DNA of 64,000 bases, taken from positions 9,243,470 through 9,307,469 of the forward strand of contig NC_092012.1 in the NCBI RefSeq assembly GCF_042242105.1, in the 5' to 3' direction. This DNA comes from Pempheris klunzingeri (taxonomy: Eukaryota > Chordata > Actinopteri > Acropomatiformes > Pempheridae). The stretch's first letter is position 1. Each line of letters opens with the position of its first letter. The notes below the pieces were generated by a model. That model had not been told where the DNA came from. It made no database searches and saw only the letters and a program-made list of their open reading frames with translations. The position numbers were made by a program, and so were the translations under genes. Positions 36,984 through 50,029 of this stretch are shown in pieces.

Positions 36984-39900
36984 ATGATGATGAAGATGAA
37001 ACGGACTCTGTGCAGAATCTCCTGCTTGGTGACTCTGATGGTGGAGCTGAGCTGGATAAACGTGGGCCACAGCATGCACAGAGAGGGGGGAAGCAGGGTA
37101 AGTGTGGCATGAAGCGTTAAGGATATGTTATATGTACTGAAGAAGCAACATAAAAGCCTCCTGAAATTCACTGTTTTTTCCTAGCTGATGGGAAATGACA
37201 GATTTTGTTCCACTTAGTTGGTGCTGATATCTTGCATTGTCTAGAAAACAGAAATTAAAACAGTGCTTTGTTGTTATAGTCTTGATGCATTCAGGGTTTG
37301 ATTGTACTCATTTATGCAGTTTTGTGTTCCCTCTTTTCACTGATCCACTTGTAAGCCTCACCCTTCATCAGTTGCGCAGTGGTTTGTCCAAAATTGGCAG
37401 AAATGATGTTTGCACTTGCATGTTGCTGAAAGGGGGAATGCACGATTATTGAGCCACTTCAGTCTTATTCTTGATTCATATACTTTAATCAGTTTTCATA
37501 TGTTTTACAACTAGCTGTCATTCATCTCCATCATTTCTGTCGCTCCCCACTCACTCTCTATTCAATCCCCCCCCCTCCATCCCATCCCATTCCCTCTCTG
37601 TTTCTCATTAGTGGGTCTATCCCCTGGTAGAAATTGCAGAGGGGAAACCTCCCTATTTTCTGTTGTTGTTTCTCTGATTTAAGTGGAAGCGGTCAGCCAG
37701 CCATCCTGCCCCACCCTCCGTTCTGTGACACACTGAACACATCAGAGGGCTCAGATCATTACAGATGTCTGGAGGAAATAAAGCAAACATTGTGCAGACA
37801 AGTGCAATACATGACTGTCCTCTCTGATGTGCCTCTCTGATACGCCTTGTAGACCTACCATTCTGTATCAGGCTCTGCCTTTTCCACCCTCAAAAAGTCC
37901 AAAATTTCAACCCATCCCAGCCTTGGCTCTGCAAAATCTATTAAAATTTCAACAAGTTGAAACAAAAACAAAACAGCTACAAATCTGTCACATAGGATTT
38001 AGGATTTGGTGCAAGAGACTACATTTCATGTTAAATAATAAAAACAGAGTACTAGGTTCATTTTGTTACATATCTTATCCAAACTATACAGGCGCAATCT
38101 ATTCTGCCTCAATTTCGCACTGGTTTATGTCTTAATGGGACATAAACCCTGCTGCGGTAGCATGACAGGTGGTTTTATGTTTTTCTCCCCGCAGAATCAC
38201 AGCTCTTTTTCTCTCCTTGATACTGACACTGTGTGTCAGTGTGTATGTGCGTGCGTACATAAAGTACACATGCTTTTAAGTGGTTGGCACTTCTCTCAAA
38301 CTGCTAAGGGGTGCTAAGGCAAAGGCCCATATATTTTTTAAATGTCCTGGGTTTAAAGTAAGCTGCATGTCATCCCTCTACTGGATACAAATGCATACTC
38401 TGTGGTGGCAGGGTCATGAGATTTCACAATGAGCAGTGATTAGAGACAGAGAGGTATAAAGGCAGAGAGGAGCAGACGCTGCTGCTGCAGCTGTTGATAA
38501 TCACACTGACTAATGGGTTCGACATCAGGCCAAGTGCTCCAAGTCAGTCCACGCTGCAGCCAACATCATATCAAATCAGTCTCAGTGGCACACGTTACAG
38601 CATAAAATAATGCATCTAATGTAGCTATGAGTGCATTTACTTTTACCCATTTCAGTCTGATTCATACTTTGCTTGAATATTTTCTGAAATGGTCATGTGA
38701 AATGGACCATGAACACCTGTAGTGAATATCACAGCAACCTGTCCAAGAGGTGTTGAGTAAACATGCTGAAACCCAGACAATGTCAACCTCATGTTGGCGC
38801 TAGAGTTTAAGTCAGGGATCACCAAAATCAATAGAATTTATCATTTAGAGAAGTTGAGTGTCTCCAGCAAATTCTTCTGAAAACCATTTACCACCAGTAT
38901 TTGCCAAGATATTTACCACTGAACCACTAATGTTTCTGGAACAGGAAAACTCACGGATCCTCAAAGTCCACAGAATTTGTTCTCAGGAGACCCTGGATAT
39001 CTGTTCCTAATTTTGTTGCAATGTATCCTAATAGTTATTTAGATATTATATTAAAATTTTTTCAGTTAAGTTAAATAAATTTGCAATGATTGAGACTTTC
39101 CCTCACAAAAAGACAGAAACAGTGACATCAAGTGAAACTGATGAAACTGATGAACATTATATGTTTAAGTGAAACATTAAAGGATGGTTGACTGTTAACC
39201 ATGCAGGTGGTGAAGCAGTGGGAAAGGAAAGTGCGGTCAGCCTCCAGCCTGGATGAGCTGTTGAGGCTCGCAGACTTTCCTGACTGGAAGCTGTGGAAGT
39301 GTCGTCTGAGACTGCAGCAGCCAGAGACCCTCTCTTCTCCTCCGTCAGTAGGCTCACACCGTTCTACACGCTACGCTGCCGAATCTTACAGCCTGGAGAT
39401 ACTCAAAGGTTTGATAAAACATGCAGTATGGCTTCAAGTTAAATGTGAAACTGTGTATGTGCGTTTATGTGCTTATGAACATTGTGTGCCCCACATTTAG
39501 CCATAGATGAAGAGTGGCAGCGGACGCAGTGCATGCCAAGGGAAACGTGTGTCGACGTGGCCAAGGAGCTTGGCACTGACCCCTCAATGTTCTTCAAGCC
39601 ACCTTGTGTGTCTGTCCACAGGTTCGTTTAACTAGAAACCAAATCCAGAACTTAAACACTGATCACCAAGCTCAATGCTATGGCACTGTCACTGCATCCT
39701 ACCTAGCACTCAAGCTGACTAAATTTGCCAGCAGTCATTCATGTTGTTCTCAACATGTACTCAGTCACACTGAAAAGATGCTGAAGTGGAAGTATTGGAA
39801 TCCAATGCTGCAGAGGTGCTCTAATGGGGAATAAATTAATGGAGAAGAAATGCACTGAAAGCGTTTTTGTGAGGGGTTGATCATTGGAAGTAGACTTAAG

Positions 39901-40848
39901 AGTAGGCCAAAAGGTGTCACACACGCTGGCTCCTCTGTGAGTTTCTCTTTTTTATTAGGTTGACGTTTTGGCCTTGAGGCCTTCTTCAAGATTTCAGGGC
40001 CCAAACATCATCCTAATAAAAAAGCCGGAGTATGCAACAGTTTTTCATCTATTCTTAATGGAGCACATATCGTGTATAATTTGATACAGCAAATCTCTTT
40101 AATATCCGTTCAATACTGTTTTAAGAATAATGTCGAATGTATAGTTTAACATTTTGGGCAATGATCTTATTCACTTTCTTGCCAAGAGTTACCACTCTGA
40201 TGTTTGTAGGTTAAATATGAAGCTACCACCAGCAACTGCTTAGCTTAGCTTAGACTGGAAATAGTCTTCATGGGTCAATCTTGTAGGCGACTACAAGATT
40301 GGCTCTTGGATGGATTAAACAAACAAGATGTAACGTGTTAATTAATTAACTTTAGAGGTGCTGGATTGTGTTTTGGCAGCTAATCAGCTGCTGGCTGTAG
40401 CTACATAGTTTTCCTACCGATATCAGAGTAGTATTGATCTTCTCATCACAAAAGGTGTTTCCCAATATGTCAAACAATTCCTTTAACATGCTTGAAAGTT
40501 GCCATCCTTTCAGTCACGTGCTTGAGCGTACATTAATGTATTAGGCTGATTTACAAACTCCCTCAAACAAAAATCCTCAACTCCTCAAAGGCAACTACAA
40601 CAATTTACTGCCTTACATGCCTTACAGTTACATACAAATCACTTTACCCAGATGCAAATTTGTTTTCCTGCTGACAGGTGCAGTGGCTGCTGCAATCAAG
40701 AGGGTGTCACCTGCAGAAACACAACTACTGCATTCGTGAATAAGACTGTGAGTGACCAAATCTCTGATGATGTGTAGATATCCTTTTTTCTGATATGTTG
40801 AATATTGCAAGAACAGCATTAGTTTTTAGCAGTCAAGCATGCATAAAC

Positions 40849-40882
<34 letters not shown>

Positions 40883-42090
40883 CTGTGCAGGTCCTTAGTG
40901 TCATCCCATTTAAGTTCGTACCAGAACCTGTGCTAATAAAAGTAGCCAATCATACAGAGTGCAAATGCATGGAGCCCGCCATCATTCGACGTAATGCTCA
41001 GCCTCACAGGAGCAGTGGGTGAGTCCAAAACCAATCTTATTTCTCAGCTGAATTTAGTAGGATGGTTTCTGTTTTGTGCATGTTGTTTACTGTTCTAATC
41101 CATCTGGTTCATTGGCAGGTGCTCTCCAATGGGCCAGCTGCCAGTGGCAGAGGACTCCAGGAGACTGTGTGCCAGTGGGTTGATCTGGGATTGTTCAACT
41201 GACAGATGCATACCTTACCCTTCCAGTACACCAGGTTTGTTACTAGTTACTACATTTTTAAAAGTTTAAAAGTTATGATGAATTAAAAAAAAAATGAACT
41301 TGCAATTTTGAGCTTGTATTCAAAAATTCTAAACATTTCATAGTTTCAGCTTCTCAAATGTAAGAATTTGAGGACTGTAAAATCCCATGAAAATCAGTAT
41401 ATGTTTTACTGATGCATTTAAAGTGAATTGGATTGAAAGTTTCATCCAAGTATGAGCGAACTGATGTATGTGATAATACAGATTCATCTGACAAAAACTT
41501 AAATGCATTGTTGTTACCTCCTGCTCAGAACTTCCACTCAGTTCGTGGATGCCCGACTGTGAGATAGACGTGGAGCGCTGCGACTGTCTTCCCAGACCTG
41601 TTTCGACTCTTCATCCAGGACCGTTCCATCGCTGTCAACTCAACTCTTCCATCTGTGCCCTCAAGCATCAACGTTTCGATCAAGCCTCCTGCAGGTAGGC
41701 CGGAAAAATGCTTTACTATAATGCTCATAATGTTTGTTTACCATGAACACATTCTTAACATGCTGTAGTCTGCACTCTTAAAGTGACACACAAAAGGCAT
41801 GTCCTTGTCTTTATCATGTAAGCAATGAGTAAAATGGAAATGCTGAGAGAAAAAGGTTACTAAGAAATTATTAAGCAGGTGCTGGGACATAGAGTATTAA
41901 GTAATTCAAGGCGTTTTCCCAGCAGCTACTCAGACATGCAGGATGAACTGAATAAATAAATGGATCAGTTTCCTAAACTCCCACTGAGCTCAGGTTCATC
42001 CAGGGTGAAGGCAGGCACAGCGGTGTTCATGCATATTTTATACTCCTAAATGATCCCTATTTTATTCACAGATGCAAATGGCCCAAGTAG
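36984..42090 (+). CDS. vegfd: Vascular endothelial growth factor D (FIGF)
   Basis: Eight exons join in phase: 36984-37097, 39207-39408, 39501-39621, 40678-40747, 40891-41018, 41119-41234, 41529-41694 and 42072-42090 (TAG), giving 311 residues. The start codon lies in a cluster ATGATGATGAAGATG; the first gives a hydrophobic signal peptide (about 1-29). Residues about 40-100 are the N-terminal propeptide (SLDELL..WKLWKCRLRL). The VEGF homology domain spans about 110-195, with FKPPCVSVHRCSGCC and KVANHTECKC. IIRR at 200-203 is the conserved proprotein-convertase site after the growth-factor domain. The cysteine-rich C-terminal propeptide is short: human VEGF-D has 354 residues. Known role: secreted ligand of VEGFR3 (and VEGFR2) in lymphatic and vessel growth. 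ATTAAA at 42327-42332 is a plausible polyadenylation signal. Confidence 0.95.
39895..40025 (+). repeat. Interspersed repeat fragment in vegfd intron 3
   Basis: The phrase 'attaggttgacgttttggccttgaggccttcttcaag' resembles a common fish repeat end (often 'gacgtttcg...cttcttcag'). Recognition is from memory. Confidence 0.4.
40141..40488 (+). repeat. Family A inverted-repeat element, both ends present
   Basis: The left end 'atagtttaacattttgggc' and right end 'ccaatatgtcaaacaattccttta' are inverted copies, with the 'tatgaagctacc...gcttagcttag' block inside. It is about 350 bases, in vegfd intron 3. Confidence 0.75.
40851..40881. repeat. (GT)n microsatellite next to vegfd exon 5
   Basis: About 15 GT units end only 9 bases before the exon at 40891, replacing the usual polypyrimidine tract. 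Confidence 0.9.
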
Positions 42091-42749
42091 ATGTCCACCG
42101 GGAAAATGAATTACGACAACCTGCTCGCCAAGGATGTTTGGAGGCAGAGAGAAAAGGCTCATAAGTTATTTACAGTCCTATTTATGCCGATCACTTTAAC
42201 TAATTAAGATGATAATAACTCACATGACCATGTTAATTGATTTTTTTTAACATGCTTACCTTCAATCAATGTGTAAAGCTCATGATTTGTACATTTGTTC
42301 CTTGTGCACTGAATATGTAGTTTATATTAAAAGATTATTTTTATAAATTGAACTTGCTTTTAATTTGTGGTCTATTGCTCAACTTCTGATGGACATTTCA
42401 CCTTGTTAATAGCTCAAGACAGAACCGTTTTCCTTTTTTGTCCAAATCAAAAAATGAAAAACAAACTAAAAAATAGCAAATTCCTTTTTTTCATTTTTCC
42501 CTCATCAACTGAAGAATGGGAGTGAAAAAAGGAGGACACATTACATGAATGGAAATGTACCGAAATAAAAGCCAATAGGAACTGAATGGCCACTGTCACT
42601 GCCATCCACTGTATAACATTATGCAAGCAAAGGATTTATTTTAGGACAAAGTTAGAGATGATTGTTTTGCAACATTGAATGAAGGGGATTTTGATATGTT
42701 TCTTAATCACAATGACTGACTTGCACAAAATGATCATAAATTCATTACA

Positions 42750-43390
42750 GGGACACACTAATCCATCACTGGTGCAGCCACTTGATTTTCAGAGTCACAC
42801 AATTAGTTGAATGGAGATCACCTGTGAGCAGTCAAAGGACCTCAGTTGATTGTAGTATATACATATAGCTGAATGTGGAGTGCTTGCGAGGGTAAAACAA
42901 ATGCACCAAAATAAAAATTCTGGAGGAAAGCCTGATGCTGTGTGCAAGAAACCCAAGACTTTGGAGAAGATTTTTTTTTTTTAGCAAGACAACGAGCCCA
43001 AGCATTAAGACAAAGCTAGACAGGAATGCTTTAAAAGCAGCAACATCACCGTCCTTGTGTGGCTGCTCAGGTGTCAGTCCAGCTGAGAATGTGTGGCTAG
43101 ACTTGGGTCATGTAACCTGACAGATCTTGAGTAGTTTTGCAAAGAAGAAAGGAGAAAAATTGCAGTGTCCACATGTGCAAAGCTGATCGAGACCTATCGG
43201 CACAGACCTGAGCAAGCCTGAGCTGCAGCCAAACACATATCTATTTAATACTGACTCTGACTTTGAGGAGTACTTGCAAACAAGTATTTTCTTTATTTTT
43301 TTTGTCATTAATTTAGAGCACTTTTGTAGAGAACTGTTTTCACTTCTACATTAAAAGATTTTCCCGCTGATCTGTATCTCATAACAGCAA
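42750..43390 (+). mobile_element. Decayed Tc1/mariner-type transposon
   Basis: Nucleotide phrases match the 3' half of fish Tc1-like transposases: 'agcaagacaacgagcccaagcattaag', 'gagaatgtgtggctagacttg', 'ttttgcaaagaagaaaggag' and 'gtgcaaagctgatcgagacctat'. The translation corresponds to the QQDNDPKH...NPIENLWLDL region that holds catalytic residues, but it is frameshifted and internally deleted. The upstream 'cacacaattagttgaatggagatcacctgtg' fits the same family. Non-functional. Confidence 0.8.
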
Positions 43391-43640
43391 CATTTAAAGG
43401 TCGAGTCTGTAACTCTGGAAAACTTGCAAGAGTAGCAACATTTTTGAAAGTATCCAACTGAAAAAAATCCCATCCCCTCCCTTCAGGCTACAAAGCCACA
43501 CCCTCACAACACATGAATGTGTGCTACTGCTGGAGGACGAGTACACCATCGTGATGAGAACACTGACCGCCTCCGGGTCCCTCGTTCATTCTGTACACAA
43601 CCGCTGTCGGACAGCCTCTCTTGGATTTTCAGTTTGACAA
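43391..43640 (+). repeat. Probable interspersed repeat fragment
   Basis: The segment 'aaaggtcgagtctgtaactctggaaaac...aagagtagc' resembles a frequent fish repeat beginning 'aaaggtgcagtatgtaactctgg'. Recognised from memory; borders approximate. Confidence 0.35.
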
Positions 43641-45589
43641 ATAAACAACTCTGTTAAATGTCACAATCATATAAACACAGCTGTCACAGACAATAGTTTT
43701 GTATTTGACATATATTACATATTTGATGTTCTTGTGAAAACTCAGTCTTCTCTAATGTATGAAGACCTGCAGCAGAAACAAGTCTGTTTTTGAAGATGGA
43801 GTCGGCTACAAATACAGCTTCTCACAGAGCATGTTCATCATTCTTCAGTGTGCCCCTTGTTTACTTTTGTTGCTTGGTGAATGTATTGATTTCCAGTCTG
43901 CTACTCCTATTTTTTTTTCTCCAGCAGATCAATTAAATTGCAAACATTAAAGTGTGTAGTATATGCTCTCCCTCCTTTTTCTTGGCATCAGCATTGATTT
44001 TGCACCTCTCATACAATACGCAAGATACGGTAATGTTTTTAATGCAGGGTTCAAGGGGGCTGAGTTCCCATGAAAGCATTCAAATCATACATCTGTGGTA
44101 CATTACCAACAACCTTTATTTCAGTCACAAATAATGCACCCCCTCCCCCTTGTCTGTCCCTCTAGTGTCATGTGTCTGTGCTCCGGTGGATACATTAATA
44201 AAGGTGCTTGTGACTGAAACAAGCTCTTCTCTGTGTGGTTGCTCGAATAGCACCATTAACAGTGTCAGTGCTCCTGCTCCTCTGTCACGAGAGCCCCACT
44301 CTGCCTTTGGGAGCCACACAGCCTGTTACCAAGGTCAGAATAAAAAGTGTCAGCGGTTGGAAATGACACGCAGACACCACAGGCAGAGCTGCAGCCATTA
44401 TTAAGCCCTCACATGGGATTAAGCCTTTACCTCCAAAACTGACCCTGCCCAAGTGGTAATGGAATAAACACAGAGTTTGCACATATTTCGTACAAAAATG
44501 TAAATTTGTATTTCAACACTGCATATTGCAGATTATATGATGATGACAAAATATTAAACAGGCCAGAAATTACAAGGAGTTTTGTCTCCCCCTTGCTGCA
44601 CTGTTTGTGTACTCCTGTTTTCTCACTGGTGCACAAACACCATTACTAAATAACAGCTTTGTGCTAAAGAGAGAAATATCCATCCCTACATTTATTTTAT
44701 ACTAAATACCACGGATTAAAATTCCTGTTTAATTCATTTGACATGTTTGTTTATCTTACATTCATTTTTGCTGCAGGGAAAAATCAAGCCATTTACTGAA
44801 AATATGAAATAGATATCAGGCTAGGACTAAGAGATTAATTTAAAGATATGAGACCACGATCTGCACAAATCTGAGTACTTAATGTGAGTAATAATTTATC
44901 AAAGGTGTCCTGTGGAGTTTTTATTGTAAATAAACAAAGATTATGTTTAAATTCAGTGTTTTTCACAAAAATACATTGTGTGTATCTTTGAACACAGTTG
45001 CATACCTGTTTTACATCCTGCAGTGTTCGCCAGCTTGCAGTCTTCTTCTCCTCCATCTTTGTTTGCTCTTTGCACTGCTGCATATCTTAACATGTTACTG
45101 CTACCTGTAGATCAGTGGAATGGTGTGAGACCACTGGCAAGAATGTGTATCGTGTCATCCTCATGTGCATGCACACGATAAAAGCAAAACTGGAACCCAC
45201 TCATAATAAAAATGCTCCACAGACCTACCAGAGGTCAAACTACACAGGGTACCTTTTAATTCTCTTGATGTCCAAAACAATTAACAAACTGAGCATCAGC
45301 TTAGACAAAAATGAATAGTTATGAATAGAATAAAGACTGACAGACAATAAAGACTGAATCACCTAACTCATAATGTGTCATCTCCACGCTGGTCTCAGTG
45401 TAAAAGCTACATTCTGTAGAAGTGGAGGAATATAATCTGTGGATTATGAAGTACATTGGCTACCTTTTCGCTGAATGATGAGGGTGAAACATGATATGGA
45501 CAAAAATATGTGGATGAATAATTGATCTCTCAACGTTACACCCATATGTAGATGCTGAACATGCAATTCCAAAACCAAGAGAATAACAG

Positions 45590-45785
45590 GAAAAGGATAG
45601 TTTAACATTTTGGTGAATACACTCATTGACCATACCACACTACAAGCTACAGCATCACCTGGCTAGCTTTGCTTAGCATAAAGAGTTAAAACTGGGGGAA
45701 ACAGCTAGCCTAGCTCCATCCAAAGGTAATATTCCTCTACATTATACATTATATCTTGTTTGTTTAATCAGTACCAAAACTTATT
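45590..45785 (+). repeat. Family A element, left half
   Basis: The phrases 'aggatagtttaacattttgg', 'gcttagcataaag', 'gggggaaacagctagcctagct' and 'atcttgtttgtttaatc' match the other copies. Confidence 0.7.
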
Positions 45786-45844
45786 TATTATAGTTATTAG
45801 TTATTAGTTAGTTATTATATGCCACATTGTGCTTGATAGTGGAT

Positions 45845-46130
45845 TAAGATAAGATAAGATGTTCATTTATTAGTCCCACAGCGAGTAAATTCAGTGTTAC
45901 AGAAGCAAGTAAGCAAAGTAAAAGAACAGCAGAGATAAGTATAGACAAAGTATACAAATCTGTGTCAGCATACTTTTTGCCATGTGGTATACAAATTACA
46001 TTATCAAACTAGGATTTAATGAGTCTTTAGTTAAAAGTCTAGTTTAGTGCCCGTGATCTGATGCCCGTGACCACAGCCCTGAGGAAAGATCTGTGCTATA
46101 TTCTTTATGGCACCCTGAAGCTTCAGCCAT
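45845..46130 (+). repeat. Probable interspersed repeat starting with GATAA units
   Basis: It starts 'taagataagataagatgttcatttattagtcccacag' and ends near 'accacagccctgaggaaagatctgtgct...ctgaagcttcag', phrases I associate with a dispersed fish element. Low certainty. Confidence 0.35.
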
Positions 46131-47069
46131 TTAAATGACCTGTGGGAGATTTTTTACACATTTCACACAGACGCTGCACGTTATCAGGTTCCAGGGAGCC
46201 AAAGCAATAACAGCCACATCTCTCTCTCTTTTGCTGTCGGGAACACACAGTTACATATTATGGCACATCAAAGTGCAAACAAAAATGCTCTGTAATTTTA
46301 CCACAATGCAGCAAAACAGGCAAAAAGAAAATTACGGATGGAAGATAGGACACACACTCAAGAAGCACCAAAATGTCAGAATAAATAACGGCTTTCATAA
46401 AATGAGGAACTTCCTACCTTCATTTTAACTAAGAGCAACAAACCCATTATCGTTGGCAGATTGTCGAAAAGCCGCTGAAATGACGATGTGATGAAATATA
46501 ATAAAATAACACAGCTTTTTTTTTTATCTCATTCACTTTGTATTAATGTTACTCTCATTTAATTCTTGCTTCAAAATATATTACGGAGGGTAGTAAGAAG
46601 TGGTGTGAACATCTTCAAATTCAAATCAAATTGAAATAAAGGTAGTTGGGTGGATTTAATGTAGTCTCAAATTAATATGAAAATGACCATTATGACCTAA
46701 ATTTGTTAACTGTTGCGTTGCTCTTTAGATATGTATTGCTTGTCATCAGCAAAGTTCACTAGAAATTGTAAAGATGAAACACAAGAGATAGAAGAATTCA
46801 CTTTCTTTGCTCTGTGTAACAAGATCAATAGAGATGCTGTAAAGACGCCCCTGTGTTACCAATTAGAGACTCTAAAAGTGTTGAATACAACAACACTGAC
46901 ATGTGGGATGAACACGATGACATTTCCCTCCTCTGATGTCGTTTCATAGTTCTGACACTCGGCATTTGGCTGTTTCCACTCAGTGAACAGGTACAATACC
47001 TTACATACAATACTGACCTTTAGACAGAATCTTTGAATGAGTCAACTGTTCAGGAGGGCTGGACGTGTC

Positions 47070-47071
47070 TG

Positions 47072-47157
<86 letters not shown>
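47070..47157. repeat. (TATC)n tetranucleotide microsatellite
   Basis: About 21 units of TATC with little interruption. Confidence 0.95.
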
Positions 47158-48324
47158 AATCGTTTCATATCATTTTTAAATTACAAATGAATTGCTGATT
47201 ATACAGTGACACCTGGACCACCACCTGTATGCTGAGGTTGTCTTAAGAAGGTGCAATACACAACTTTTGAAAAACATAAAACTGAATAATGTTTCATGGG
47301 CAACACGTTAAGTCTTACACCACCATAAGGAGAATTTCTCTTTGTGTCCCAAATGTCCTCTTTATCATGTTGCTATGTGATCACCATGTGAGTTTAATGT
47401 CCTCATAAATTCATGTAGGAAACTGTGAGCCTCAGCGCTCATAAGCAAATGCGCATGTTTTACGACCGTCCTCGATGTGCTGTTAAGGTTTTGGACATTT
47501 GTAACCTATAGAGAGCTTATATGGAAGGAAAAAACATATCAAACAAATTACTATTGAAAGCTGAGTAGTCTTGTATGTGTGGACTGGATCTTTAAACAAT
47601 GAATGAACTTTATTACAAAAATAATGTAACTTAATGTTATTATCCCGTACATATGAGAGGCGGCCGTGCAGGATTCCTTCTGGCATCATTCAGGAACTAT
47701 CAGAGCAAATCCGGGGGTGCAAGCTGGAGAATCTTGTGGGAATTCTACAGGATTAATCTTCCTGCAGCATTTATGTGGAATTCCTGCTTAATTCCTTTTA
47801 AATCCCCTTCATAAAGTGACCTTTATATTTTCCAGCAGTATTTCTCCAGGACTTTTTGAAAGGGATTTCAAACATGTGTTTGTATCAATTTGTATTGTCC
47901 TTCCTTAAGTTAAAAACATAATAACAAATCCTTATTTACATTTATGACTTTCCACAGAATGTGCCTGACAATAAAGATGACATGTTAAGTGGATGGTTGA
48001 GACCCTGCAGGATAGAAGTTTGGCAAGGCGCTTACACTACAACTAAACAAACACTATCCAGACTGAATTATACACCCACTCATCACAACCTGGGTATGAT
48101 CCTCTTCCTCTGTGAAGCACCAAATTAGGACATTGCAGTGTGATATAGTGACTGTAAATCTAGCATGTGACAGTGCAGAATAATCATGTCCAGTGAAAAC
48201 AGCAGTGTAGAAACAGGGCTTAGACTCTAAATATAACCAAAGCACAAAGACGCACAAGGCTCCACTTAACTATGTAATATAATGTAGAACTCGAAATATT
48301 ACACACTCATTTGATGGCCATTTT

Positions 48325-50029
48325 TATTTATTTTATGTTGTTTTTCTTCCGTTGGAAAGAGAAACACAAGTTGCATCATGTTCAAGCAAAACCACAACTT
48401 AGTGTATGTCAGTTTAATTTCCTTGAGAACTGAATGTAAACTGCAAAAACACAACTACAAAAAAAAAATGTATAAAATCACACTGCATAATCCAATACCA
48501 AATGACAAATATGATTTCTGATACATGCATTTACATTCATTGATCATTTCTCACACAGTGTACTGCAGAGCTCACTAAACATTTTGTAACCAGAGAGTGA
48601 CTAACATTAAAAATACATCTCCAAAGGTACACTGGAAATTTCACAGTTTTCACAGCATCTAACATTTAGAACTATTATACAGGGTGCAGACAGAATATTA
48701 GACATCAATTCAGTACAATCTCCATCAATATAAACAAATACCACACTTTTATCTTTTGACACAGCACCATAGCAAAAGCACATCATCTTATTTAGGTAAG
48801 TGAAGTGCCATTGTTGTGGTATTAAAGGGCAGACCCGCCTTAGTCCTTTAAAAACTAGCAGTAGTTTCAAGTAAAAATGTCTTTTTTAAACTTCCTTAAA
48901 TACTATGCATGTAGTTTCATTAGAGATGGTTATTGTTCACACAAGCAAAATGCAATCCTGTCACGACTGTCATTCAGAATTTGTACATATGGATGAAACC
49001 ATTAAAGAGACACTGTTCGGTTAAATATTCTTGCACTACTCAACCAACAGTTGTCATCTGTGGTTCTGGAGAAGCTTTGCAGAAGTGTAAAAAACACCCT
49101 TGATGATGTCTTCAGGGTTTTCTCAGCTTAGGCTTGGAGACTGAATATCATAACAGCCTGTGATACTAACTAGTAACAAAGTCTTGTTCCAAAATATTTG
49201 TTCATGGCAGCTAAAGCATGATTAAACTATAATTATAATTATGTTCAGGAGCTAATGGCAGCCAGTAAAGGTTCGAGAAAGATTGTGGTTATTGACAATT
49301 AATCAAATCACCATCACCGCCATCCTTCCCTATACATAACCAAAGTGCTCTTGTTGCCTAAATCTACACACATGTGGGACTCAAAGCATGAAAATGTCAG
49401 TTTATGATGTCAAAATCCTGCATTTTGTGAACTCTTTATGACAACAGTGTGGTGCAAAAACATTACACCTTCTTCACTGACAAAATGTAAACATAATTAA
49501 TGTTAACTATCATGACATGAAAACATTAGTATTACATGCATATATATTTTTTTTTTCTGGGAGACAGGGAGTTTCACTCATATCAATTAGTCAGGACATA
49601 TCGGTAACAATACAATTTAATTTTAACTTAATATTTCTTTCATTTACATGAATATAGATTTGTCCAAAAGTGGTTTGCGAAGCCTCTGGGTCAGAAGCAA
49701 ACGTGCTGTAATGAGTTTTTTTTCAATGATGCTCACCCAATAAAGCAGTTAGCTTGTAAGAAAAAAAAAAGTTCAAATATTACAAAAAAGATATTTCACA
49801 AACTGCTATAATAAAAATTAAACAAGTCTCAGTATTTAATACACATGTCCATCACCAAAAGAGCAATGGAATAAATGGACATGTAGTATTTAAAGTGATA
49901 TCACACTAAATGGTTTTATTGTATGAGCACTGAAGAAGACAAGAAAAGTGTGAATAGCACACACATACTGTACCTGCTGTACGACTCTCTCTCTCACACG
50001 CATGCACACACACGGCAACAACGCTGCCC
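48325..50029 (-). other. grpr: Probable grpr 3' untranslated region
   Basis: The grpr stop is at 50030. Minus-strand AATAAA hexamers lie at 49914-49919 (proximal) and 48326-48335 (distal, overlapping pair). The stretch is AT-rich without coding potential. Which end is used cannot be told from sequence. Confidence 0.4.

Larger units (their letters stand above)
43641..48300. other. Gene-free spacer between vegfd and grpr
   Basis: The two genes are tail-to-tail here. I find repeats (a family A copy near 45590, a probable repeat near 45845-46130, a TATC array at 47070) but no exon with recognisable protein. Open frames such as 46135-46428 and 46713-46949 show no family features and look like chance. 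Confidence 0.5.
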
